Shown here: in pieces, positions 1 to 6,641 of the stretch
Position numbering within the stretch: the stretch's first letter is position 1
How the letters are laid out: every line of letters starts with the position of its first letter
Assembly (NCBI GenBank): GCA_938003885.1
Contig: CALKWT010000232.1
Coordinates: 1-8,644, forward strand
Direction: 5' to 3'
Length of the DNA: 8,644 nt
DNA from: an uncultured Balneolaceae bacterium
Lineage (GTDB): Bacteria > Bacteroidota > Rhodothermia > Balneolales > Balneolaceae
Program-made: the position numbers and the translations under genes
The notes under the pieces: model-generated
Databases searched by the model: none
Seen by the model: the letters and a program-made list of their open reading frames with translations, nothing else
Told to the model about the DNA's origin: nothing

Positions 1-1
1 C

Positions 2-52
2 AAATTCCCAGGCGATCTTCGTCAGTTCCCCGAGGGTTTTCAGCTCGGCGAA
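2..52 (-). pseudogene. thiC: Internal fragment of thiC (phosphomethylpyrimidine synthase), running off the window edge
   Basis: Reading the minus strand from 52 down to 2, in the same frame as fadJ and directly after its TAG stop, gives FAELKTLGELTKIAWEF. This matches my memory of an internal segment of ThiC, the radical-SAM enzyme that makes the thiamine pyrimidine (HMP-P), where the family reads roughly QFAELxTLGELTKIAWxxDVQVMIEGPGH. The one remaining base (G on this strand) fits the Asp codon expected next. No N-terminal half of ThiC lies upstream; fadJ sits there instead, so this cannot be an intact thiC. The codon just before the fragment is TAG where ThiC usually has Gln (CAG), a single-base difference. 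The identification rests on 17 residues, but TLGELTKIAW is distinctive. It could be the product of a rearrangement or an artificial join; the sequence beyond position 1 is not visible. Confidence 0.6.
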
Positions 53-1747
53 CTAGATCTCTCGCATCGTATTGGCAACGTGCGCCCCGACATCGATCCC
101 TACCTCATCGAAAAGGGCGACGGGTCCGACCGGAAATCCAAACTCTCTGATCGCCTGATCAATCTGCTCCACAAAAGCACCCTCTTCCAACAACAGAATG
201 GCTTCATTCAGGTAAGGAGATAGAATCCGGGTGGTATAGAAGCCGGGCCCGTCATTCACAACAATGACTGTTTTTCCCTGCCTTACCCCCACATCAAAGG
301 CTGTAGCGGTGACCCAACGGGCGGTTTCCGGAGTTTTTATTATCTCCAGTAACGGCATTTTCTGTACTGGTGAGAAGTAGTGCATGCCGATTATGTTTTC
401 CGGCCGGCTCGACCCTTCTGCGATTCTTGAGATGGGAAAGGAGGAGGTATTGGTAGCAAAAATTGTATCACCTGCAGAGGACGCCTCCACTTCATTGACA
501 ATGTTTCTCTTCAGATCCAGATCTTCAAAAACGGCCTCGATCACCAGGTCGACTTTAGAAAGGTCCTGGTTGCCCGTCAACGGGTGCAGGCGGCCGGACT
601 TTTCATCTTTTTCAAACTCACTGATCACTCTCTTCTCAACCTTTCTCCTCAATCCTTCTTTGACCCGGCCTATCCCCTTTAAAACCTGCTCCATCGTCTG
701 ATCTTTCAGCCAGACATCGAAGCCGTTATCAACGCTCACCTCGCTGATTCCCGATCCCATCAATCCTGCACCGATAACGGCCATACGGGAAACCGAACGA
801 ACCTCGTCAGCCAGGGGGTTCTTTTTAGCACGGTTTACATCAAAAAACAGCTGAACCAGTGCGCGGGATTCCGGCGTCACCGCCAGCTGCCCAAAAAGCT
901 CTGCCTCTCTTATCAGCCCTTTTTCAAAACCGTGAAGGAAACCGTACTCCACACTTTCAATGATTTTCAACGGCGCCGGATAATTCCCTCCCGACTCTTT
1001 TTCGGCCTGCTTGCGGGCCTGTTTGAAAATGAATTTACGTCCTGCCGCATTTCCTTCCACAAGCTTTTCAACCAGATCTTTACCGTTCGAACGGCGCTTC
1101 TTCCTCACAGATGAGTGGTTGTTATGCTCAGCGGAAAGACGCCGCACCGCGTCGATCCCCGCTTTTTCCAATATGTATTTATGAACCACTTCGTCTGCAA
1201 ATCCACTCTTTCCCGCCTGGTAACTGTACATATTTTTTCCGGTAAGCATATAGGCCAGCGATTTCTGGATGCCGATCAATGCCGGCAGGCGTTGAGTTCC
1301 ACCCATTCCGGGAAGGAGGCCGAGCCGCACTTCCGGCAGAGCGATTTTGGTGGCGGGATCATCGGTGACGATCCGGTAGTCACACGCCAGGGCAAGTTCT
1401 GTTCCTCCCCCCATGCAAGATCCGTGGATCCCGCACACTACCGGTTTATTCAGGTTTTCTATACGATTCAGGATCTGCTGGCCCAATCGGCTGAGCTCTG
1501 TAAACTCTTCAATCGTCTCGCGTTTCTGGAACATCGCGATATCGGCACCTGCGATAAAATTCCGCTCTTTCCCGCTGATTATCAGCACCCCCTGAATCGT
1601 TTCATCGGCTTCTAACTGATCCAGTGTGTCGGAGAACTCCTGAATAAGGCCCTCCGTCAATTTATTTACTTTTTCACCCGGCGCATCCAGCAGCAGGACC
1701 TCCACTCCCCCGACATGTTTTCGCTTCAGCACTTCTTGACGGTTCAT
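53..1747 (-). CDS. fadJ: Fatty acid oxidation complex alpha subunit FadJ-like (enoyl-CoA hydratase/3-hydroxyacyl-CoA dehydrogenase), C-terminally truncated
   Basis: A bifunctional beta-oxidation enzyme of the cytoplasm: it hydrates enoyl-CoA to L-3-hydroxyacyl-CoA and then oxidises it with NAD to 3-ketoacyl-CoA, the substrate of the FadI thiolase encoded just upstream. Residues about 10-190 are the crotonase domain, with the NFIAGADI oxyanion-loop motif (63-70) and the two expected catalytic glutamates, E117 (GGGTE) and E139 (LPEVRLGLLPG). Residues about 321-500 are the NAD-binding dehydrogenase domain, with GAGLMG (326-331), catalytic His456 in GMHYFSPV and Glu468. The first C-terminal 3HCDH repeat begins at about 500 (GPGFYTTRIL), but the protein stops at 564, whereas family members are about 700-715 residues. 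The second repeat is missing, and what follows the stop reads as ThiC. The ATG overlaps the fadI stop (ATGA) and has a strong Shine-Dalgarno, so the start is secure. With the C-terminal helical domain incomplete, dehydrogenase activity and complex assembly are doubtful; it may be a broken gene or a join artefact. Confidence 0.9.
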   Translation of the reverse strand: MNRQEVLKRKHVGGVEVLLLDAPGEKVNKLTEGLIQEFSDTLDQLEADETIQGVLIISGKERNFIAGADIAMFQKRETIEEFTELSRLGQQILNRIENLNKPVVCGIHGSCMGGGTELALACDYRIVTDDPATKIALPEVRLGLLPGMGGTQRLPALIGIQKSLAYMLTGKNMYSYQAGKSGFADEVVHKYILEKAGIDAVRRLSAEHNNHSSVRKKRRSNGKDLVEKLVEGNAAGRKFIFKQARKQAEKESGGNYPAPLKIIESVEYGFLHGFEKGLIREAELFGQLAVTPESRALVQLFFDVNRAKKNPLADEVRSVSRMAVIGAGLMGSGISEVSVDNGFDVWLKDQTMEQVLKGIGRVKEGLRRKVEKRVISEFEKDEKSGRLHPLTGNQDLSKVDLVIEAVFEDLDLKRNIVNEVEASSAGDTIFATNTSSFPISRIAEGSSRPENIIGMHYFSPVQKMPLLEIIKTPETARWVTATAFDVGVRQGKTVIVVNDGPGFYTTRILSPYLNEAILLLEEGAFVEQIDQAIREFGFPVGPVALFDEVGIDVGAHVANTMREI

Positions 1748-3255
1748 ATCGTACCTCCTTCCTGCTCCTTCACACCTTCCATACTCTTCACACTCTTCTG
1801 ATCCTCGATATGACTGCTCTGACTCACAGCCTCACGGCTGTCACCCTTTTCAGCCGGTACGGCCATCTCTGCGGGATTTGCACCTTTTACTACCGTCACG
1901 TTCAGTACGCCCCCTTCCCTCAGAGGTTTTTCACTTTCTGCTTCTGTGCTTTCTCGCTTCGGAGACTCCTCTTCGTACCGCTCGATGACCATAGCGTGCC
2001 CCTGTCCACCCGCCGCACACGCTGCAATGAGTGCATACCGGCTCTTTTCCCGGACCAGCCGGTTCGCTGCAGTCGTCAGCAGCCTCACTCCTGTTGCACC
2101 GAAGGGATGTCCCAATGAGAGTGAGCCGCCCAGGGTATTTAATTTTTCAATAGGAATGGCCCCAACAGCAGACTCCCGGTTCAGCCTCTCTTTTGCAAAC
2201 GTTTGGTCGGCCAGTGCCTTCAGAACCGTCAGTACCTGGCCCGCAAAAGCTTCATGAAACTCAAAAACGTCAATATCATCCAGCGTGATCCCCAGTTCAT
2301 CCAGCGCTTTCGGGATGGCAAATGCCGGTCCGATCAGCAGCTCGTCATCCGGCTTCCTGGCAGTATAACTATAACTGCGGATATAGGCCTTTGGCTTGAA
2401 CCCGTTGACAAGCGCGAACTTCTTGCCCATAATCAGCGATGCAGAGGCCCCATCGGTTAAAAAGGAAGAGTTTCCTGCTGTTAATGTGCCGTGAGGCCGA
2501 ATAAATGCAGGTTTCAATGCAGCCAGGCTCTCCATCGTGGTGTCCCCCCTCACCCCATTATCTTCCGAAATGACTTCACCACTCTCCTGCAGATAAACCG
2601 GGATGATTTCCTCCTCAAACATCCCCTCCGCGGCAGCTTTGAAGGCGCTCATGTGGGATCGAAGTGCATAGGCATCCTGTTCCTGACGGGTCACCCCATA
2701 TTTGGCCGCCATCTTATCACAGCTTACCCCCATGGTATCTCCTGTCGAAAACTCAGAAATAGAAGGAACCTCCGGAAGGAGATCTGAAAATTTCAGGCCT
2801 TTGAAAATCGACAGCCAGTCGGCAGGCTTACGATACTTCCGGGTTTCAACAAGTTTCTGCCGTAACGGCTTTTTGTACCGGATGGGCAGATCACTCAATA
2901 CCTCAACCCCGCCTGCTATGGCACTCTCTATCCGACCACACCGGATGGCCTCTACAGCTGAGGTGATGGCCATGTTGGATGAGATACACGCCATGGAGAC
3001 CGTGGTGGCTGGAACAGATCCGGGTATGCCGGCAGCCAGCCCTGCCTCTCTGGCAATGTTGTGGGTATTGACATCCTGCATCACATTGCCAAAATAGAGG
3101 TGGCCGATCTGATCCCCCTCCAGCATCGACTTGCTGATCAGTCCACCCAGAGCAAACCTTGCGAGATCATAGGCAGTCAACGTTTTAAAATCACTTTGCG
3201 CTCTCAAAAAAGGAGTCCGCACACCGTCAATAAAAACTACGTCTCTGGTAATCAT
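1744..3255 (-). CDS. fadI: 3-ketoacyl-CoA thiolase (FadI-type acetyl-CoA C-acyltransferase) with a charged C-terminal extension
   Basis: Catalyses the last step of beta-oxidation, thiolytic cleavage of 3-ketoacyl-CoA to acetyl-CoA and a shortened acyl-CoA, as beta subunit alongside FadJ. Thiolase motifs are complete: nucleophile Cys90 in VSMACISSNMA, His334 in FEFHEAFAGQ, the GGSLSLGHPFGATG loop with His383, and the second active-site Cys413 in AACAAGGQGHAM. The catalytic core ends around residue 427 (MVIERY), close to the usual end of FadI proteins (about 436 residues). A tail of about 76 residues (428-503) follows, rich in Glu, Lys and Ser, without Cys or Trp and probably largely disordered, with one hydrophobic patch (VLNVTVV, 450-456). 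The tail runs into fadJ, with which the gene overlaps by ATGA. fadI-fadJ order is as in Escherichia coli. The ATG at 3255 lacks a clear Shine-Dalgarno; MITRDVVFIDGVRTPF is a normal thiolase beginning, supporting this start. The FadI rather than FadA assignment is by partner and gene order. Confidence 0.93.
   Translation of the reverse strand: MITRDVVFIDGVRTPFLRAQSDFKTLTAYDLARFALGGLISKSMLEGDQIGHLYFGNVMQDVNTHNIAREAGLAAGIPGSVPATTVSMACISSNMAITSAVEAIRCGRIESAIAGGVEVLSDLPIRYKKPLRQKLVETRKYRKPADWLSIFKGLKFSDLLPEVPSISEFSTGDTMGVSCDKMAAKYGVTRQEQDAYALRSHMSAFKAAAEGMFEEEIIPVYLQESGEVISEDNGVRGDTTMESLAALKPAFIRPHGTLTAGNSSFLTDGASASLIMGKKFALVNGFKPKAYIRSYSYTARKPDDELLIGPAFAIPKALDELGITLDDIDVFEFHEAFAGQVLTVLKALADQTFAKERLNRESAVGAIPIEKLNTLGGSLSLGHPFGATGVRLLTTAANRLVREKSRYALIAACAAGGQGHAMVIERYEEESPKRESTEAESEKPLREGGVLNVTVVKGANPAEMAVPAEKGDSREAVSQSSHIEDQKSVKSMEGVKEQEGGTI
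1754..1760 (-). promoter_or_regulatory. Strong Shine-Dalgarno for fadJ inside the end of fadI
   Basis: On the minus strand AAGGAGG lies 6 bases before the fadJ ATG (1747-1745). It is the only strong Shine-Dalgarno in the window and fixes the fadJ start. It lies within the last codons of fadI, whose TGA shares bases with the fadJ ATG. This arrangement suggests translational coupling of the two subunits. Confidence 0.8.
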
Positions 3256-3282
3256 GGCTGCATTTTAAAAATTAAGTAGATT

Positions 3283-3310
3283 TTCATAAGAATTCAGGCC
3301 TGGCTGGCAA
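3283..3310 (-). promoter_or_regulatory. Candidate sigma70-like promoter for fadI-fadJ
   Basis: On the minus strand TTGCCA (3310-3305) and TATGAA (3288-3283) are separated by 16 bases, and transcription would start roughly 20 bases before the fadI ATG. The match is 5/6 and 4/6 to the E. coli consensus. Bacteroidota housekeeping promoters differ from that consensus, so this is tentative. I see no clear operator palindrome beside it. Confidence 0.3.
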
Positions 3311-3359
3311 TAAAAGTAACTTCGTCGAGAAATTTATTTTTTCCAATCGATTTTGTTCT

Positions 3360-3365
3360 TATATT
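3360..3365 (+). promoter_or_regulatory. Candidate -10 element for tRNA-Val
   Basis: TATATT lies 18 bases before the mature 5' end of the tRNA, in an A/T-rich stretch, which suits a short leader. No good -35 hexamer is seen at the expected spacing; only a T run at about 3337-3342. Tentative. Confidence 0.3.
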
Positions 3366-3382
3366 TACTGCTCTCTGAAAGA

Positions 3383-3457
3383 GGGCGCTTAGCTCAGTTG
3401 GTTTAGAGCACCTCGTTTACACCGAGGGGGTCGGGGGTTCGAATCCCTCAGCGCCCA
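3383..3457 (+). tRNA. tRNA-Val (anticodon UAC)
   Basis: A complete cloverleaf can be folded by eye. The acceptor stem GGGCGCT (3383-3389) pairs with AGCGCCC (3450-3456), with discriminator A at 3457. The D stem is GCTC/GAGC (3392-3395/3406-3409). The anticodon stem CCTCG/CGAGG (3411-3415/3423-3427) encloses the loop TTTACAC, giving anticodon TAC (3418-3420), which reads valine GUA and, with modification, other GUN codons. The T stem GGGGG/CCCTC contains one G-T pair and holds TTCGAAT. The 3' CCA is not encoded (CAC follows), so it must be added after transcription. It stands alone, divergent from fadI. No duplicate of its 3' end is seen elsewhere in the window, so there is no sign of an integrated element. 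Confidence 0.97.
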
Positions 3458-3829
3458 CACTTTACAAGCGTAAATACTTTTCATAACGGGCATCTTCAAA
3501 CGCGCTATTCCTGCCCGGGTAAAGAGTGTTGCTGTTTCCATTCGCCGGGCGACATCTATCTTTGACCCTGCACAGTTTGCCACCTCCATTCTGCACTGTT
3601 GTACCTCACAACACATTTTTTTACCTCATCATTCCAAGCCCCCCATGGAGATGAGCTGAACCCGGGACAAGGTGGCGATGGCAGGTTCACGTCCAAAGTA
3701 GGGCATCCTGATGATATTAAAATCTGTTAAAATGTGCCTTAAGAGCGGTTTTCTGCGTTTAGCGGGCAACAAACTTTTCTATTATTCGGTATTTAATGGA
3801 CAAGAAATGTTCAGAACAACCGTGATATT
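3458..3829. other. Intergenic region between tRNA-Val and the outer-membrane protein gene
   Basis: About 370 bases with no convincing gene. It contains an inverted pair CGGGCA/TGCCCG (3487-3492/3512-3517) with a 19-base loop, a small hairpin followed by seven T residues (3597-3622), and a 25-codon minus-strand reading frame (3629-3706) listed under findings. The final part must hold the promoter of the barrel-protein gene, but I cannot point to a clear consensus. The minus-strand reading frame overlapping the tRNA is the familiar spurious antisense-tRNA translation. Confidence 0.6.
3597..3622 (+). terminator. Possible weak intrinsic terminator downstream of tRNA-Val
   Basis: TGTTGT (3597-3602) pairs perfectly with ACAACA (3608-3613) around a 5-base loop, and after CA a run of seven T follows (3616-3622). 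The stem is short and A/T-rich, so it would be weak. It lies 140 bases beyond the tRNA, which would leave a long 3' trailer. Confidence 0.35.
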
Positions 3830-6265
3830 ATGTTTTATGCCCTGAAAACCGCCGTTGGCCTTTTCCTTCTTGCCCACTTCCTGATGGCCACTGCAGATGC
3901 CCGCCCGATAGTGCAGAACCAGGCTCTGGAAATGGAGCCGGCAAATGGAATCCTGACCGGAACTGTCGTCGATCAGGAGGAGTTGGGGGTACCAAATGCC
4001 ACGATCATCCTTCACCTGCCTGATTCAGAAGAGATAGAGGCGGGTACCGTCACAGAAATGGATGGCAGTTTCTTACTTGAATATGAAGCGGGCACCTACA
4101 CACTCCAGATCTCCTTTGTTTCCTATGAAACCGTCACCCGCACAGTAACTCTTTCAGCCGATCAGACACTGGACCTTGGCACGATTGTTCTGCAACCCAC
4201 CGAAGCTACTCTTGGAGAACTCCTGGTGGAGGGGGAGCGCTCTTATATGACGATGAATTTTGACAGCAGAACGTTTAACGTGGGGCAGGACCTGACCAGT
4301 GCCGGAGGGTCTGCGCTGGATGTGCTTGATAACGTCCCATCTATTACGACCGACTTTGAGGGAAATGTGAGCCTGAGGGGCAATCAGGGTGTGCAGATTC
4401 TGATAAATGGGCGCCCTTCCAATCTGGTCCGGTCAGGGTCTGACGCTCTCGGCAGCATTCCTGCAAATCTGATTCAGGAGGTGGAGATCATTACAAACCC
4501 GTCGGCAAGATATGCTGCAGAGGGCACAGCCGGTATCATCAACATCATTCTTGTCGATGATGTGCAGCTGGGCTTTAACGGAACCCTCCATGCCAATACC
4601 GGCTACCCTCAGGATCATGGCATAGGTGCCAACCTCAACTACCACCGCAACAACATCAACTGGTTTATGAATATAGACCTGGAATATGAAAGGAATCCAC
4701 GAACAGGCAGTACTTTTCAAAGTTTCAGTGCAGATACCACCTATGCGTACAATGAACGGAGCGAGTCGATGGATACCGAAAGGGAGTTCTCCATCAATCT
4801 GGGAGCAGATTATTTCATCACACCACGCCAGATTCTTACGCTCTCCACGCGAGTGAATATCGAGGCAGAGGATGAAGACAGGGATGTTTTCTACACCGAT
4901 TTTGATCCGGCCAGTTCGGAGGTGGTTCGTGAGGCTCCCGCCCACTGGGATGTTTTCCGGGAGATCAACAGAAACGACCTTCAGGAAGAGCGGCAATCTG
5001 ATTACGATATCCGCCTGCAGTATGAAAACCGATTTGATGGTTCGGACCATCGGCTTACCTCCGATTTCAATGTCGAATTCGGTAGTGAAGATGCGAACAG
5101 CAACCTTCTGGAGTCCGTTACACTGGACACCCGCCCCGAGTTCCTGAATCAGCGCACATTTGGCGAGGAGGTATACAGGGAAGTCCGGTTTGATACCGAT
5201 TACCGGCGCCCGCTGGGTGAAAGTGGCCGTTTTGAGGCGGGCCTGCGCGTCAATTATGACTGGATGGATAACAGTTACAGGGCAGAAGAGTTTGTCAATG
5301 ACGCCTGGCAAGAGGCTCCGGAGGAGGTCGCCATCAGCGACAACTTCACCTATATGGAAAATGTTAATGCCCTCTATTCATCTGTTGCGGCCGGTTTTGG
5401 AAAGTTTACTTACCAGCTTGGGCTCCGTGCGGAAAATACCGTCATAGAGACAGAGCTCAAGGAAGCAGGGGCAGGGAGCAGCCAAAATTATCTGAATCTT
5501 TTTCCCAGTCTGTTTTTGTCGTACTCCATCAATGAGTTTAACTCGCTCCAGGTAAGCTACAGCCGCAGAATTTCTCGCCCCTGGTCCAGAATGCTGCTCC
5601 CTTTCACAGAAATCTCTGACGCCCGAAACAGACGTGTGGGGAACCCGGAACTGAAGCCCGAATTCGGAAACTCCTATGAAGCAGGTTATCTCAGACACTG
5701 GGAGGGCGGATCTGTACTGGCCAGTGTCTATTATCGGTACCGAACAGATGTGATTGAACGGGTATCTGAAATTGACAATGCAGGCATCACCACTACCCGG
5801 CCTATCAACCTTGCAGAAGAAGAGTCGTGGGGAATTGAGTTCTCCGGGGATCAGGAAATCGTAGAGAATCTACAGCTCTCTGCCAGTTTGAATCTCTACC
5901 AGTCGGCCAGAGAAGGAGAGTATGAAGAGGTCCGGTACGAGAGCGACTCCCGCTCTTTTACAACCCGCTCCCGGCTGAGATGGCGATTTTTGGATGGGTG
6001 GAATGTGCAGGCAAACATGTTCTACCGCGGGCCCAGAGAAACAACCCAGGGACGGCAAAGCAGCAGCCTCTTTTTTGGTGGTGCCATTGCCAAAGAGTTT
6101 CTGGAAAGACGGGCAACGATCTCCCTGAGTGTACGGGATCTGTTTAATTCACGGATCAGTGACCGTGAAATAATCGACCCCCACAGCTACACCATCAGCA
6201 ATTACCACTGGTCATCGCGCTCTTTCCGACTCAATTTCAGGTACAGTTTCAGCGCCGCATCCTGA
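3830..6265 (+). CDS. Outer-membrane beta-barrel protein, TonB-dependent-receptor-like, with carboxypeptidase-regulatory-like domain
   Basis: An 811-residue exported protein. Residues 1-24 look like a signal peptide (hydrophobic core AVGLFLLAHFLMA, cleavage plausible after ATADA). Residues about 40-122 form a carboxypeptidase-regulatory-like beta-sandwich (LTGTVVDQEELGVPNATIIL through the DLGTIVLQPTEATLGELLVEG transition). Residues about 135-243 are a plug domain with LDVLDNVPSI, VSLRGNQGVQILINGRPS and the IQEVEIITNPSARY...GTAGIINIIL segment typical of receptor plugs. The rest is rich in aromatic, alternating strands typical of a barrel, including the receptor-like YSRRISRPW and GNPELKPEFGNSYEAGY motifs and a final strand (FRLNFRYSF) followed by SAAS. 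This layout is that of the outer-membrane beta-barrel family widespread in Bacteroidota. The substrate is unknown. No TonB box is obvious and no SusD-like lipoprotein gene lies next to it, so a SusC-type glycan role is not supported. The ATG at 3830 gives a good signal peptide; nearby upstream ATGs are out of frame. Confidence 0.88.
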   Translation: MFYALKTAVGLFLLAHFLMATADARPIVQNQALEMEPANGILTGTVVDQEELGVPNATIILHLPDSEEIEAGTVTEMDGSFLLEYEAGTYTLQISFVSYETVTRTVTLSADQTLDLGTIVLQPTEATLGELLVEGERSYMTMNFDSRTFNVGQDLTSAGGSALDVLDNVPSITTDFEGNVSLRGNQGVQILINGRPSNLVRSGSDALGSIPANLIQEVEIITNPSARYAAEGTAGIINIILVDDVQLGFNGTLHANTGYPQDHGIGANLNYHRNNINWFMNIDLEYERNPRTGSTFQSFSADTTYAYNERSESMDTEREFSINLGADYFITPRQILTLSTRVNIEAEDEDRDVFYTDFDPASSEVVREAPAHWDVFREINRNDLQEERQSDYDIRLQYENRFDGSDHRLTSDFNVEFGSEDANSNLLESVTLDTRPEFLNQRTFGEEVYREVRFDTDYRRPLGESGRFEAGLRVNYDWMDNSYRAEEFVNDAWQEAPEEVAISDNFTYMENVNALYSSVAAGFGKFTYQLGLRAENTVIETELKEAGAGSSQNYLNLFPSLFLSYSINEFNSLQVSYSRRISRPWSRMLLPFTEISDARNRRVGNPELKPEFGNSYEAGYLRHWEGGSVLASVYYRYRTDVIERVSEIDNAGITTTRPINLAEEESWGIEFSGDQEIVENLQLSASLNLYQSAREGEYEEVRYESDSRSFTTRSRLRWRFLDGWNVQANMFYRGPRETTQGRQSSSLFFGGAIAKEFLERRATISLSVRDLFNSRISDREIIDPHSYTISNYHWSSRSFRLNFRYSFSAAS

Positions 6266-6641
6266 GCTTGAACCTTGTACAGTGCCGATGGCACTTATCA
6301 GATGCACTATCACCGGCAGGTGAAATGGAACCCGCCCTGTAGAGGCCGAAGCCACTGCCTTCACCAGCCTATCTCCTCCCGCCGGAACCCTGAGGAGCAA
6401 TTCAAAGCTTTCGGGATATCTGCATTCGCGACTTCAGGCTATGTATGCAGACAGCCCCACATTTATATCTTATTTCCCGGGCAGAGCCGTGCCTAACTGC
6501 AAACCATGGAGCGGTATTTCTTCTAAAAACCAGGGGCCGCAACTCCTCTGCTGGTGTATCAAGGGGAGAAATAATATCTTTCTCGTTTGCGGGAACTCTT
6601 TCTGATTCGAAAATCCACCATCTGCCAGTAGCCGAACAACG
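6266..6641. other. Intergenic region between the barrel-protein and glutaminyl cyclase genes
   Basis: About 376 bases. Two plus-strand reading frames here (6275-6496 and 6445-6645) have unprotein-like composition and no ribosome binding site, and I do not accept them. Three short perfect hairpins lie in the first 130 bases: AGTGCC-GAT-GGCACT (6281-6295), TCACC-GGCA-GGTGA (6310-6323) and CTCCTC-N13-GAGGAG (6373-6397). None has a T tract, so none is a standard intrinsic terminator, though they may shape the 3' end of the upstream transcript. The promoter of the cyclase gene should be in the last 150 bases but is not recognisable. Confidence 0.55.

Noticed and set aside
1115..1615. Plus-strand 166-residue frame antisense to fadJ
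   Set aside because: It is a shadow of the crotonase-domain coding sequence, with no protein-family features.
3383..3457. tRNA-Val as an attachment site for a mobile element
   Set aside because: No integrase gene and no duplicated tRNA 3' end are found in the window.
3389..3616. Minus-strand 75-residue reading frame ending RDSNPRPPRCKRGALNQLS
   Set aside because: It is the well-known spurious translation of the antisense strand of a tRNA gene.
4433..5311. Long (292 residues) minus-strand reading frame inside the barrel-protein gene
   Set aside because: It lies fully antisense to a clear receptor-like gene, has no recognisable motif and is Cys/Ile-rich. It is explained by codon use of the sense gene.
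3830..6265. SusC-type glycan importer
   Set aside because: No SusD-like gene is adjacent, no TonB box is visible, and the plug/barrel resembles the general outer-membrane beta-barrel family more closely.
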